From NCBI GenBank assembly GCA_018267515.1, contig JAFDYJ010000022.1, positions 1-51,983 on the forward strand: a stretch of DNA of 51,983 bases, in the 5' to 3' direction. The stretch is from Bacteroidota bacterium. GTDB lineage: Bacteria; Bacteroidota; Bacteroidia; Chitinophagales; Chitinophagaceae. Within the stretch, counting starts at the first letter, position 1; each line of letters starts with the position of its first letter. This document shows positions 1-9,467 of the stretch, piece after piece. A model generated the notes under the pieces. The model ran no database searches, was not told the DNA's origin, and saw only the letters and a list, made by a program, of their open reading frames with translations. The position numbers were made by a program, and so were the translations under genes.

Positions 1-1446
1 GGCCACATCTTTAATACTCATTTTTGCGGCCATGGTGCCATACGTTATGATCTGTGCTACCTGGTTCTTTCCGTATTTTTCAACTACATAGTCTATAACT
101 TTTTGTCTTCCCTCATCATCAAAGTCTGTATCAATATCCGGCATGGATTTGCGATCAGGATTCAAAAATCTCTCAAAGAGAAGGTTGTATTTGATGGGAT
201 CAATATTAGTAATGCCGATACAATACGCTACCACGGAACCTGCCGCAGATCCACGGCCGGGCCCGATATAAACTCCCTGGTTTCTCCCGGCTTTTATAAA
301 ATCACTGACGATAAGAAAATAGCCGGCAAAGCCCATTGTTTTTATCGTAAATAATTCGAATTCGATTCGTTCACGCAGATCTTCTGTTAATTCAGTATAA
401 CGTCTTTTTGCACCTTCATAAGTAAGATGTTTCAGGTACTCCCATTGATTCAAAGATTCGGGAGACACAGTGCCTTTATCCAGTTTTTCTTCCTTCTTAT
501 GTATTTTATATTCATCCGGCACAGGGAAAGCGGGCAATAAAATATTTCTTTTTAAATCCAGCAGGTCAATTTTAGAAACTACTTCATTAGTGTTGTCAAT
601 CGCTTCCGGCAGATCACTGAAGATCTTACTCATTTCAGCTGTTGTCTTAAAATAAAACTGGTCATTGGGAAAAGCGAAGCGTTTATCCTTCGAGTACACA
701 TCATTATCTGCAAATTCACGTATGGCAGGAGTGGCAAGCTTTTCACCGGTATTTATGCAAAGCAAAATATCATGAGCCGTGAAGTCGCTTTGATCCACAT
801 AATGGGAATCATTACTGGCAATGATTTTTACATTATACTTTTTGGCCAGTTTGATAAGTACCAGGTTTACTTTATCCTGGTCCGCCATTCCATGCCGTTG
901 CAACTCCACATAATAATCATCCTGGAAAACATTTAACCACCATTTAAATTCATTCTCACCTTCTTCTTCTCCTTTTTTCAATATGGCCTGTGGCACACTG
1001 GCTCCTAAACAGCAGGTAGTGGCAATCAAACCTTCATGATATCGAAGAATTAATTCTTTATCAATGCGAGGGTATTTGCTGTACATACCTTCAATGAATC
1101 CGAGAGAAGTGAGTTTAACAAGATTCCTGTAACCTGTTTCATTTTTTGCCAGTAATATCTGGTGATGTCTCGGATCTTTCTGATCTTTTGTGAAAGTTTT
1201 GGAATGACGGTTGTGAGTAATATAGAATTCACAGCCGACAATGGGTTTTACTTTAGGATTTCCTTTTTCATCTTTATGCTTATAGGCCTCCGCAACAAAA
1301 TCAAAAACCCCGAACATATTTCCGTGGTCACTGATAGCTAATGCAGGCATTCCGTCTTCAATTGCTTTTTTATAGAGACTTTGGATGGATGCAGCACCAT
1401 CGAGTAATGAGTACTGGGTATGTACGTGTAAATGTGAAAATTTCAT
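1..1446 (-). CDS. dnaE: DNA polymerase III alpha subunit, N-terminal part (cut by window edge)
   Basis: This is the replicative DNA polymerase catalytic subunit, which synthesises DNA at the fork. The frame is open for 482 codons from an ATG at 1446 to the window edge, so the C-terminal part lies outside. The protein begins MKFSHLHVHTQYSLLDG, the PHP-domain opening (HxH metal-type motif) of bacterial DnaE. Further on are ISDHGN, GCEFYIT and a long polymerase section containing GPGRGSAAGS. The palm motif PDIDTDFDD follows, with D437 and D439 matching the two N-terminal catalytic aspartates known in E. coli DnaE. No frameshift is seen. The gene is divergent from the lipoprotein at 1605. The family assignment is very secure. 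DnaE rather than PolC is supported by the PHP domain at the extreme N-terminus and the absence of an inserted exonuclease. Confidence 0.97.
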   Translation of the reverse strand, partial: MKFSHLHVHTQYSLLDGAASIQSLYKKAIEDGMPALAISDHGNMFGVFDFVAEAYKHKDEKGNPKVKPIVGCEFYITHNRHSKTFTKDQKDPRHHQILLAKNETGYRNLVKLTSLGFIEGMYSKYPRIDKELILRYHEGLIATTCCLGASVPQAILKKGEEEGENEFKWWLNVFQDDYYVELQRHGMADQDKVNLVLIKLAKKYNVKIIASNDSHYVDQSDFTAHDILLCINTGEKLATPAIREFADNDVYSKDKRFAFPNDQFYFKTTAEMSKIFSDLPEAIDNTNEVVSKIDLLDLKRNILLPAFPVPDEYKIHKKEEKLDKGTVSPESLNQWEYLKHLTYEGAKRRYTELTEDLRERIEFELFTIKTMGFAGYFLIVSDFIKAGRNQGVYIGPGRGSAAGSVVAYCIGITNIDPIKYNLLFERFLNPDRKSMPDIDTDFDDEGRQKVIDYVVEKYGKNQVAQIITYGTMAAKMSIKDVA

Positions 1447-1551
1447 ACTTCGCAGAGTCTAATTCCTTCGTTTAAAAGCAAATAAATGAAAACAGCAATA
1501 ACCAACCTCAAATTTCGTTTAAATAATATTCACATTCTGGAAAATTGGCTT

Positions 1552-1559
1552 TAGTTTTG
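1552..1559 (+). promoter_or_regulatory. -7 promoter box TAnnTTTG for the NlpC/P60 lipoprotein
   Basis: TAGTTTTG matches the Bacteroidota -7 consensus TAnnTTTG at every fixed base and lies 45 bases before the ATG at 1605. No convincing -33 TTTG was found at the usual spacing. The box is an argument against the longer TTG-initiated reading frame from 1545, because translation would then have to start upstream of the transcription start. Confidence 0.5.
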
Positions 1560-1604
1560 CACGATTCCGACGGTTACCCATTGAATCCACCTAAAAAGAC
1601 CCAT

Positions 1605-2378
1605 ATGGTAAAGAAAATTATCCCCGCCATATCCGTTTTGATACTTCTGGGTAGCTGCAGCGCTCTGAAACAAATTGATGTTGCTAATAATAAGCCTATA
1701 ACTCCGGTTAACTCAACAGTAGTCCCCGGTAAATCCACAGCAACAAAACATCATGAAGTAAAATTTTTGAATCATATTTCCGCCAGTCCAACATCAGCAG
1801 AAAATAATCAAATCTCAATTAGACAACCGAAAGGCCCTCAGCGAGACGAAATAATTACACTTAAACCTGCAGAACAACTTATATCAATTAATGATAATGC
1901 AGGTGATGAAAATTCTGCTATGGACGAAAATCCCGATGCTGCAATAGCGTTACGATCAAAATATGCATCCATGATGAAAACGGATCTTTCAAGAGTCCAG
2001 GATCTGAAATTGTATGAATACATTGATGATTGGTATGGAACTCCCTATAAATTGGGAGGTACTACCAAAAACGGGGTGGATTGTTCAGCTTTTGTTCAAT
2101 CCCTTTTTGCAACAGTATATGGGATTAACTTGCCCCGCACTTCCAAATATCAGCACACAGCAACAAAACGAATTTCAACTACACAATTAAAGGAGGGAGA
2201 TCTTCTTTTTTTTCACACTCGCCGTAATTTCAGGGGTGTGACCCATGTCGGCATTTATTTGCAGAACAATAAGTTTGTTCAGGCTTCCAGTTCAGGTGGT
2301 GTTATCATCAGCGATATGTACGACCCCTATTATGTAAAACATCTTATCGGTGCCGGTCGTGCCATTTCCAATAACTGA
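1605..2378 (+). CDS. NlpC/P60 (C40) cysteine peptidase lipoprotein
   Basis: This is a probable murein endopeptidase that cuts peptidoglycan stem peptides from the periplasmic side. The protein has 257 residues from the ATG at 1605. Its N-terminus MVKKIIPAISVLILLGSC is a lipoprotein signal with the lipidated Cys at residue 18. A low-complexity linker (about 20-130) precedes the C-terminal NlpC/P60 domain (about 133-257). Catalytic Cys160 lies in NGVDCSAF and His214 in THVGIYL. The third polar position is Gln226 (FVQAS) instead of the more usual His. A TTG start at 1545 is also possible, but it would bury the lipoprotein signal and precede the promoter box. The gene stands alone and converges with the flippase gene, whose stop is 12 bases away. 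Confidence 0.9.
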   Translation: MVKKIIPAISVLILLGSCSALKQIDVANNKPITPVNSTVVPGKSTATKHHEVKFLNHISASPTSAENNQISIRQPKGPQRDEIITLKPAEQLISINDNAGDENSAMDENPDAAIALRSKYASMMKTDLSRVQDLKLYEYIDDWYGTPYKLGGTTKNGVDCSAFVQSLFATVYGINLPRTSKYQHTATKRISTTQLKEGDLLFFHTRRNFRGVTHVGIYLQNNKFVQASSSGGVIISDMYDPYYVKHLIGAGRAISNN

Positions 2379-2389
2379 TTACTCTGAAT

Positions 2390-3883
2390 TTAAATTTTCA
2401 ATCTTTTCTTTATTGTTTCCAATACAGGTTTGATATCCGGCGATAAATTAAAATAAATTATTCCACCGCCATAAAGGATAATAAAAAGCAGGCTGCGAAA
2501 AATGATTCCGGTTAATCCATGCAAGGAATGGAAAGCGAAATAGCTGACCCCAAAACTAAGAAAGGCAAGTACCAGGGTATAAATGCTGGGCATTGTAAAC
2601 GGGAAGAGTTTAAATTTTTTCCAGAGAAACAAAATGCGGACAAAATTATAAATGCTAATCGAAATCAGGTTGGCAAAAGCTGGCCCCACAATTCCATATT
2701 CTTTGGTAAGAAAATAGGTAAGTGGTAACATCAGGCTCAACAGGATTAATCCGCTGAATAATTCAAATCTCCAGTAATTGGAAGTGATGATCAGTTGCGA
2801 ATTGACCCCGGTTCCCATATCTACGATTCTTGTCAGGCCCAGCAGGAATAATACATTTAATGCTTCCAGGTAGCCCGGCTTTAACCCGAAGGTGGTGACG
2901 CCATCTGCAAAATTCATCCAGATCAGCAAAAAAATTCCACAGGAAAAAATAAGCAGGTTCAAAGAAGACCGCTGATATAATTTTTGCAGCAATGGGATAT
3001 TTTTATCTTTCCAGCCTTTTGACAGATGTGGAATAGTTGCGGCAATGATACCACGTTGCGGTGCCTGAACCACACTGCTCATTACTGCAGCTAATGTATA
3101 AATTCCTGCTTTATCCAGTCCTTTCAAGGAGGCAATTACGAACGTATCAAATACCTGCGACAAAGTAAATATGAGAGTGCCCGAATAAATAAACAGGCTT
3201 AACGCTACAATTTTTTTTAAAAACCGCCGGGTGACTTTGCTGACATTAAATGTAAAATGAATTTTACGAGTGACAATAAGGTAAGCGAGTAGAATTATTG
3301 CAATGCCGGGATAGCCAAACGCAAATAATTTAATAAACAATGAATAGTCATTAATGATATTCATTACAAACAAAACAATGAAGATGGTGGTGAAGAGACG
3401 CCATTGAACTTCTCTGAGAAAATTCGTAAATACCGATTTACCCAGGTTCCAGGTATAAGCTTCCAGGACATTATAAATAGTCAGTCCCAATCCCATGGGA
3501 AAGATCCAGTAATAATAGGTGATAAGCAAATGCGAGTTGCCTCCGAATTTCCGGACCACCAGGTGTTTTAACAGAATGCCTGCAATCAGGACAAAAATAA
3601 AACCAATGCAGCTCACCAAAAGAGACCAGGTGATCATGTCGTTTTTCCGGGGAGGAAGATTGTCGTTATAATATGGGTAGAATTTAAAAATATAGGAAGG
3701 CATTGCCATGCCGGCAAGAGCTGACATCATAATAGCTATGGCAATAAAAATTCCGGTAAGACCGTATTGCTCTTCGGTAAAAAGACCCTGCTTGGTAAAT
3801 AGATAAGTATTTAGCATCCCGATTGCAAAGCCGAAATAGATAACCCCGGAAGAAATGATACTTTGCCTTCGGATATTGCTCAT
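2390..3883 (-). CDS. Oligosaccharide flippase-like polytopic membrane protein
   Basis: This 497-residue protein consists almost entirely of hydrophobic segments (roughly 12-14 membrane spans), with the layout of Wzx/RfbX-type flippases of the MATE-like superfamily. These carry lipid-linked sugars across the inner membrane. The N-terminus (RRQSIISSGVIYFGFAIG) resembles the first helix of polysaccharide-export proteins, and it has the usual length for the family. No glycosyltransferase or polymerase genes flank it, so the substrate is unknown. Four bases upstream of the ATG is TACCTTTA, a seven-of-eight match to the -7 box, so the mRNA could be nearly leaderless. The superfamily is well supported by topology; the exact function is inferred. 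Confidence 0.8.
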   Translation of the reverse strand: MSNIRRQSIISSGVIYFGFAIGMLNTYLFTKQGLFTEEQYGLTGIFIAIAIMMSALAGMAMPSYIFKFYPYYNDNLPPRKNDMITWSLLVSCIGFIFVLIAGILLKHLVVRKFGGNSHLLITYYYWIFPMGLGLTIYNVLEAYTWNLGKSVFTNFLREVQWRLFTTIFIVLFVMNIINDYSLFIKLFAFGYPGIAIILLAYLIVTRKIHFTFNVSKVTRRFLKKIVALSLFIYSGTLIFTLSQVFDTFVIASLKGLDKAGIYTLAAVMSSVVQAPQRGIIAATIPHLSKGWKDKNIPLLQKLYQRSSLNLLIFSCGIFLLIWMNFADGVTTFGLKPGYLEALNVLFLLGLTRIVDMGTGVNSQLIITSNYWRFELFSGLILLSLMLPLTYFLTKEYGIVGPAFANLISISIYNFVRILFLWKKFKLFPFTMPSIYTLVLAFLSFGVSYFAFHSLHGLTGIIFRSLLFIILYGGGIIYFNLSPDIKPVLETIKKRLKI

Positions 3884-3949
3884 GAAGTAAAGGTAATGAA
3901 TGGAAAAGAGTTATTCGCCAATAGTCAACAGTCCATAGTAATGCTTTTG

Positions 3950-5635
3950 TTATTCTGCTTTTTTTACCGTGATATAAAAATTTTTATCAATCTGCAATCC
4001 ATTTTTTGCAGCATCCGTTACGGATGTTTCTTTCCAGCTTGTGGTAGCATTCAGCCAGATACCCGGATCATTTGCCAGCCGGACAGGCATATTGAAACCT
4101 TCCAAACAATTTGTCCACCGGTAGGAAAGCAGTTGCCCGCTTGTTTTGTATTCCAGTACAGGAATTTTTGAAGTTCTTAAATACTGATCAAAAATTTTTG
4201 AAAGATCTCTTCCCGATTCTTTACTTATGTAGGTTTCAACATCTTTTGAATCCACTGTTTTGTGATAGAATGTCTGGGTTAATCCTCTTAAGATTTTGCG
4301 GAAGAGTTCGTCATTATTTATTACCTGCCGTATTGTATGAATAAGATTATTGCCTTTGTTATACATATCCCCGCTGCCCTCCTGGTTTACACCATAGGGC
4401 CCGATGATCGGCTTGTCATTCCGGATAGATCTGCGTAAGCCCTGTGTGTACGCATCAGCTGCTTCTTTTCCATACTGGCATTCCACAAAAAGTGTTTCTG
4501 TATAATCTGTAAAACCTTCATGTATCCACATATCGGCCACATCATTTGTCGTGATATTATTTCCAAACCATTCATGCCCGCTTTCATGAATAATGATATA
4601 ATCCCATTTCAATCCCCACCCGGATCCGGAAAGATCTCTTCCAAGATAACCGTCCCTGTAATGGTTCCCGTAAGCAACTGCGCTTTGATGTTCCATACCC
4701 AGGTGAGATGTTTCCACCAGCTTATAACCGTCTTCATAAAAAGGGTAGGGGCCCATCCAGTATTCAAAGCAATGTAACATGGGTTTTACATCACGGCCAA
4801 ATTGTTTTTTTGCTTTTTCCAGGTTATAATCTAGTACCCAGTAACTGAGATCCAGTTTCCCTTTTTCGCCCATCAATGTATCTGTAAAATTTACGTATTT
4901 GGCGATATAAGGAATAATATCATAATTATTGATCGGGTTAACCACATTCCAGCTCCAGGTTGTAGTACCGTCATTATTTTTCACTTTGTCTTTTAATCTT
5001 CCATTTCCTACGGCCACCAAACTATCAGCTGCAATAATATTAAGAGTAGCCCCTCTATCCGGTTCATCACTCTGGTGATCTTTACAGGGATACCAAACAC
5101 TGGCACCAAGTCCCTGGCAGGCTACAGTCATCCAGGGCCGTCCTAAACTATCTTTTGCAAAAATCCATCCTCCATCCCAGGGGGGATTGATTGCTATCCG
5201 TGGATTACCATGGTAAACAATCCCGATTTTATGAACTGAATTCAATGCTGCTTTAGGTAAAGGGATGTGCCATACATTTCCTTCATTATAATAAGGCTTT
5301 GCAGGATAGTTGATATACAGTTTACCATCATAATAAAGTTCATCAATCGTTAAAGGCTGTTGCAAGTCAATCTGCATATAATCGGAATGGTTTTCCTGTA
5401 TCACTTTATACTCAATCACAGTTTTTCCGGAAATGGACTTTGCATTATAATCCGGATTAATGGTGATATCATAATGTGAAACATTCCACCATGTTCTTTC
5501 CGGGCCCAGGGTGCCCCGTAACGTATCCTGGTGAGTGAACTGTTTTTTTTTATTAAGAATCTGCGCCTGCAAAAAATTGAAGGTGCAGAAAATAAAAATA
5601 AATGTGAAACTGTTGCGAAGAATGTATTTTGCCAT
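3950..5635 (-). CDS. Exported M1-family zinc aminopeptidase
   Basis: This zinc metallopeptidase of family M1 removes N-terminal residues from peptides. The 561-residue protein starts with a signal peptide ending near LQAQ (about residue 25), so it acts outside the cytoplasm. Zinc ligands are visible as H350-E351-S-G-H354 in HESGHEWFGN and E373 in WIHEGFTDY, at the family spacing. The substrate-binding GxMEN loop appears as GMEH (313-316), with His replacing Asn. The protein is shorter than classical M1 enzymes (about 600-900 residues) and seems to lack the large C-terminal helical domain. It is divergent from a peptide-binding lipoprotein, with 41 bases between the two ATGs; a joint role in peptide use is an inference. 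Confidence 0.93.
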   Translation of the reverse strand: MAKYILRNSFTFIFIFCTFNFLQAQILNKKKQFTHQDTLRGTLGPERTWWNVSHYDITINPDYNAKSISGKTVIEYKVIQENHSDYMQIDLQQPLTIDELYYDGKLYINYPAKPYYNEGNVWHIPLPKAALNSVHKIGIVYHGNPRIAINPPWDGGWIFAKDSLGRPWMTVACQGLGASVWYPCKDHQSDEPDRGATLNIIAADSLVAVGNGRLKDKVKNNDGTTTWSWNVVNPINNYDIIPYIAKYVNFTDTLMGEKGKLDLSYWVLDYNLEKAKKQFGRDVKPMLHCFEYWMGPYPFYEDGYKLVETSHLGMEHQSAVAYGNHYRDGYLGRDLSGSGWGLKWDYIIIHESGHEWFGNNITTNDVADMWIHEGFTDYTETLFVECQYGKEAADAYTQGLRRSIRNDKPIIGPYGVNQEGSGDMYNKGNNLIHTIRQVINNDELFRKILRGLTQTFYHKTVDSKDVETYISKESGRDLSKIFDQYLRTSKIPVLEYKTSGQLLSYRWTNCLEGFNMPVRLANDPGIWLNATTSWKETSVTDAAKNGLQIDKNFYITVKKAE

Positions 5636-5666
5636 ATTCAGATTTGAAGATGTAAATTTAATTGAT

Positions 5667-5674
5667 CAAAATTA
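5667..5674 (-). promoter_or_regulatory. -7 promoter box TAATTTTG for the M1 aminopeptidase
   Basis: On the minus strand this reads TAATTTTG, a full match to TAnnTTTG. It lies 31 bases upstream of the aminopeptidase ATG, inside the 41-base gap that separates the two divergent genes. TAAATTTA at 5653-5660 on the plus strand is a seven-of-eight match that could serve the peptide-binding lipoprotein. Two promoters would then overlap face to face in very little space. Confidence 0.5.
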
Positions 5675-5676
5675 AT

Positions 5677-7305
5677 ATGAAGAGTAAAGGTAAATATTGG
5701 TTGCTCATCAGCAGTGTATTCTTTTGGATGTCTTGTTATGATAATAGTAAAGGTGAACGTAATATATTTCACTATAATGAAACCACCGGCATAGCTTCCC
5801 TGGATCCGGCATTTGCTAAAAACCAATCTATCATGTGGGTGGTTCACCAGTTGTACAATACATTGGTGGAAGTGGATCAAAATCTGAATATCATTCCTTC
5901 AGTGGCAAAAAGCTGGGATGTTTCTTCAGACCGGCTTACCTGGATTTTCCATTTGCGGAATGATGTCTTTTTTCATGATGATCCTGCATTTGCAGATGGG
6001 AAAGGAAGAAAATTGAAGGCAACTGATGTGGTGTTCAGTTTTACCCGTATTATGGACAAAGAAACGGCTAGCCCGGGATCCTGGATATTCAACAGGAAGG
6101 TAGATACTTTGCAACCTTTTATAGCAATTGATGATTCCACTTTTCAACTCAATTTATTGCGTCCTTATAACCCTGTATTGGGAATCCTATCCATGCAGTA
6201 TTGCTCGATAGTTCCGAAGGAAGCAGTAGATAACTATTCAAAAGATTTTCGCAGGCATCCAGTAGGAACCGGCCCTTTCCAGTTTGTTGCATGGGAAGAA
6301 GGGCAGGGGTTGGTGCTTAAAAAAAATCCAAATTATTTCGAACGGGATAGCCTGGGAGAACGACTGCCTTATATCGGCGGTATTAAAGTTTCCTTTTACG
6401 ATAGTAAAGCCACAGAATTTTTATTATTCCGTGAAAAACAACTTGAATTTATCAACGACATTGAGTCTTCTTTCAAAGATGAAGTGTTGATGAAAACCGG
6501 GATATTGCGAAAAGAATGGAACGGGAAAATCATTTTGCAAACGAATCCCTATCTGAATATTGAATATCTCGGTATTTTGGTTGATACAACAAATGCATTA
6601 GTGAAAAATTCCCCGATGCGCTTCAAAGCTGTACGACAGGCCATCAATTATGGTTTTGATCGCAGGAAGATGATTCTCTACCTGCGGAATTCATTAGGCA
6701 CTCCTGCCGAGTCGGGATTTGTACCATTGGGATTACCCTCTTTTGATTCATCAATAGTAAAGGGCTATACCTATGATCCGGCAATGACAAAAAAACTACT
6801 GGAGGAAGCAGGTTTTCCTGATGGGAAAGGATTACCGGTAATAAAACTGCTGACCATTCCGATTTATTCGGATATGGCCGATTTTATTGCCAAGCAATTA
6901 GGAGAGTCGGGAATCCCCATACAGGTTGAGGTGATTCAAAAATCATTGTTGTTAGATTTGACGGCAAGCTCAAGAGCCCTGTTTTTCCGGGGAAGCTGGA
7001 TTGCAGATTATCCTGATGCTGAAAATTATCTATCAGTTTTTTATTCTAAAAACCCGGCTCCGCCGAATTATACCCGTTATAGTAACCCGCAGTTTGATCA
7101 ATTATTTGAAAAGGCATTGATTGAAACGAATGATTCGATCCGGTTTGAATTGTATAGAAAAGCCGATCAATTGATGATACGGGATGCACCGGTTGTGCCA
7201 CTTTGGTATGATGAAGTGGTAAGATTCGTGCAGCCTTATGTAAAAGATTTTGTACCCAATGCTTTGAACTTACTGGAGCTAAGAAAAGTAAAATTGAGGG
7301 ATTAG
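5677..7305 (+). CDS. ABC transporter peptide-binding lipoprotein (SBP family 5)
   Basis: This is a solute-binding protein of the oligopeptide/dipeptide (DppA/OppA, SBP_bac_5) type that captures peptides or similar solutes for ABC import. The 542-residue protein starts at the ATG at 5677; an in-frame TTG at 5662 would add five residues. The N-terminus ends in a lipobox (FFWMSC), so it is a lipoprotein. Family landmarks are ASLDPAFAKNQS, the SWDVSSDRLTWIFHLRNDVFFHD stretch (about residues 82-104), GTGPFQFVAWEEGQ and the late VPLWYDE. No ABC permease or ATPase gene is nearby, so it is either an orphan or partners a transporter elsewhere. It is divergent from the exported aminopeptidase, consistent with peptide scavenging (inference). 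Confidence 0.9.
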   Translation: MKSKGKYWLLISSVFFWMSCYDNSKGERNIFHYNETTGIASLDPAFAKNQSIMWVVHQLYNTLVEVDQNLNIIPSVAKSWDVSSDRLTWIFHLRNDVFFHDDPAFADGKGRKLKATDVVFSFTRIMDKETASPGSWIFNRKVDTLQPFIAIDDSTFQLNLLRPYNPVLGILSMQYCSIVPKEAVDNYSKDFRRHPVGTGPFQFVAWEEGQGLVLKKNPNYFERDSLGERLPYIGGIKVSFYDSKATEFLLFREKQLEFINDIESSFKDEVLMKTGILRKEWNGKIILQTNPYLNIEYLGILVDTTNALVKNSPMRFKAVRQAINYGFDRRKMILYLRNSLGTPAESGFVPLGLPSFDSSIVKGYTYDPAMTKKLLEEAGFPDGKGLPVIKLLTIPIYSDMADFIAKQLGESGIPIQVEVIQKSLLLDLTASSRALFFRGSWIADYPDAENYLSVFYSKNPAPPNYTRYSNPQFDQLFEKALIETNDSIRFELYRKADQLMIRDAPVVPLWYDEVVRFVQPYVKDFVPNALNLLELRKVKLRD

Positions 7306-7388
7306 TTTTCCAGCCACTTTGTTGTATTAGAAATCAACGGATTTTTTTCTATTGTGAAGAAAGTAAAGAACGGGTTTTGATGAACCGG

Positions 7389-8495
7389 TTACTGAAGCAC
7401 CAGTTTTCCTGTTGTGATAAGCTGGTTCCCGGGATTAAAGATCCTGTAAATTATAATTCCTTTTTGGGCGGATAATGCAGATAAATAAATTTCATCTGAG
7501 GTAATAACCTTATCCCATAACATGCGACCTGACTGATCATAAAAGCGAACCATAAGGGTTTGGTTGTTCCGGTTGGCAATGTGAAGATTTTGACTGTTAT
7601 GAACCGGGTTTGGATAAAATGTTATGCTTTTATCATTACTGCAATTCACTGAAATGATTTTTGAATATTTTGAATATCCGGAAAGACCTGTCATCTTCAG
7701 GCGGTAATATAGAATACTTCCCGGAGGATTAACATCTTCAAAATTATACCGGGTGACAGCGCTTCTGTTTTGACTGGGAATGGAGGCTATTGTGGAAAAA
7801 TTGAATCCATCGTCAGATCGTTGAATTTCATAAAAAGTCATATCAATTTCATTCACAGTTGTCCAGTTAAGTGCTATAGCATTACTATTTTTAACTGCCG
7901 AGAAACTAATCAGGTCCACAGGCAAAGACACAAAATCGTAGTAAACGGTTATTATGACATTATCAATTTTTCCGGCGGCTGTTCCATTGGCGGCATTAAT
8001 TTTCCTGGCAGAAATGGCTACTCCAAAATTGGAAGCATTAATATCTGCCGGTATCCATGTTAATCCCCAGGTATCACCTGCATTCCCGTATGTCTGATAG
8101 GCATCTGTCAATGGATAGGTAGCGCTGACTGCTTTATCATCGCCGGAAATGACTCCTCCCTGCACCAGGCGAATACTGTTATCAATTGTTCTCGAATTAG
8201 CATCGGAACGTTCAATTTCTACTACAATTCCCGATATAGAGGAACCGGGAGGTATATTAAAACCAAAGTTGGTTACTACCAGGTAATCCGTATAACCATT
8301 AGCAGGAGCAATACTTCCAAAATTTGAATATACATTGTCACTGGATGCTACATTTCCGGTGTTTTGCCAGGTCTGACTTGAACCGGGTATTACAGTCACT
8401 GAGAACGTTCCGCCATTTAATGGCCCGGCAACTTGTGAATATGAATAAAATTGAATTAACAAAAGTGAAGCAATGAGAAGCAGAGAATTTTTCAT
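7389..8495 (-). CDS. Secreted protein with T9SS C-terminal sorting domain
   Basis: This 368-residue exported protein of unknown activity has a start at 8495 that gives a clean signal peptide (MKNSLLLIASLLLIQFYSYSQ); the longer TTG-initiated frame from 8516 does not. The middle holds a beta-rich region with no catalytic motif I recognise, followed by a fibronectin-like stretch (LNWTTVNEIDMTFYEIQRS) often seen before sorting domains. The C-terminus begins ITFYPNPVHN and ends with the GIIIYRI and TGKLVLQ strands. This is the type A sorting domain (TIGR04183 family) that directs proteins through the type IX system to the cell surface. It converges with the peptide-binding gene. The sorting signal is firm, the function open. 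Confidence 0.85.
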   Translation of the reverse strand: MKNSLLLIASLLLIQFYSYSQVAGPLNGGTFSVTVIPGSSQTWQNTGNVASSDNVYSNFGSIAPANGYTDYLVVTNFGFNIPPGSSISGIVVEIERSDANSRTIDNSIRLVQGGVISGDDKAVSATYPLTDAYQTYGNAGDTWGLTWIPADINASNFGVAISARKINAANGTAAGKIDNVIITVYYDFVSLPVDLISFSAVKNSNAIALNWTTVNEIDMTFYEIQRSDDGFNFSTIASIPSQNRSAVTRYNFEDVNPPGSILYYRLKMTGLSGYSKYSKIISVNCSNDKSITFYPNPVHNSQNLHIANRNNQTLMVRFYDQSGRMLWDKVITSDEIYLSALSAQKGIIIYRIFNPGNQLITTGKLVLQ

Positions 8496-8668
8496 GACCC
8501 TGGATGAACTTTGCAAATTGTTCGCTAAAATTTTTCTTAAAGGAAAGATAAGTATTGAATGAATAGGAATGGAAAATAGTTTTACCCATTCTTTTTGTTA
8601 ATGAAAGAGATTATTTATTTTTTCTATATCAGAAGAATTATTAAATTGCCGAAACTAAATTTTTTATT

Positions 8669-9076
8669 ATGAAAACATTCCTGTCTCTCGTAGTTGCAGT
8701 TTTAATTATGACTGCTTGTAATAATAACAATAAAAAGCCCGGCGGCGGCGCATTGGATGGCGTTGATAAGCCCAATACTCCTAAAGTAACCGGAGGTGGT
8801 GGTTGGTCTACGGCTGATCAACAAAAATTCCTGCAAACATGTGTGCAAAATGCACTGAATGCAGGAGCAGATCAACAAACCTCTAATGCACATTGCAATT
8901 GCACCCTGCAGAAAATAGCTGCAAAATATGCCAGTTATGATGATGCCAATAACAAAATGACTTCAGAAGAAGTTAATGCTATGGAACAACAATGTATCCA
9001 GGAAAGAACCGGCGGTAATAATGGTAATGGTGGTAATTTTGGTAATGATGGCGGCGGTGATAATGAAAATAACTAA
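8669..9076 (+). CDS. Small lipoprotein with one four-cysteine repeat domain
   Basis: This is an uncharacterised 135-residue lipoprotein. The signal MKTFLSLVVAVLIMTAC puts the lipidated Cys at residue 17. A Gly/Asn linker leads to one domain of about 65 residues (about 46-112) that begins WSTADQQKF. It carries Cys in the pattern TC ... HCNC ... QC, with KIAAKYASYD in its centre. The tail is Asn/Gly-rich low complexity. The same domain occurs three times in the next gene, and this copy is closest to the last of them. The four cysteines could form two disulfides in the periplasm or bind a metal; neither can be decided here. A strong terminator follows at 9158. TAAATTTT five bases before the ATG is a seven-of-eight promoter match. 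Confidence 0.8.
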   Translation: MKTFLSLVVAVLIMTACNNNNKKPGGGALDGVDKPNTPKVTGGGGWSTADQQKFLQTCVQNALNAGADQQTSNAHCNCTLQKIAAKYASYDDANNKMTSEEVNAMEQQCIQERTGGNNGNGGNFGNDGGGDNENN

Positions 9077-9157
9077 GACCTTAAAAGTAACCAGTACGAT
9101 ACCACAACTTATTTGTTGTATTTAATTTTCACTGAAAATTTTAACCAGAAGATTTTG

Positions 9158-9185
9158 AAACCCATGTTTTGGCATGGGTTTTTTT
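9158..9185 (+). terminator. Rho-independent terminator after the small lipoprotein
   Basis: A perfect nine-base stem AAACCCATG / CATGGGTTT with a six-base loop runs directly into a T tract. It lies 82 bases after the stop codon of the lipoprotein gene, so the two paralogous genes are separate transcripts. Confidence 0.85.
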
Positions 9186-9467
9186 AGTGGGGTTTAAATT
9201 CTTATTCAGCCTTTTTTTTAATTATAAATGGTAAGTGCCAGGGTTTTTGCTGTACGGCAAGAACAAACCCTGAGTCCAAAGGCTTCAGAATTTCTTTTTT
9301 TAATATGGAATTTTTCCTGTTTAAATAAATGTGAAGCCTAAAAGACGTCATGCTTTCATAAGCAGGACATCTGTTATTTCGAAACTTAATATTTTCTGAC
9401 ATTACTGAATTCAAAAGCTTTTTTTTATTTTAAAAAGATTAACTACTTTGGCGACATAATTTTTTTT
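9186..9467. other. Intergenic spacer between the paralogous lipoprotein genes
   Basis: This AT-rich stretch has no gene I can support. A 70-codon minus-strand frame (9202-9414) has no signal peptide, family motif or convincing start context. Just before the next ATG are TACTTTG (one base short of the -7 box) and TAATTTTT, which may provide the promoter for the three-domain paralogue. Confidence 0.5.

Noticed and set aside
9202-9414. Minus-strand frame of 70 codons
   Set aside because: No family motif, no signal peptide, low-complexity lysine end from an A-rich region, and no promoter or start context.
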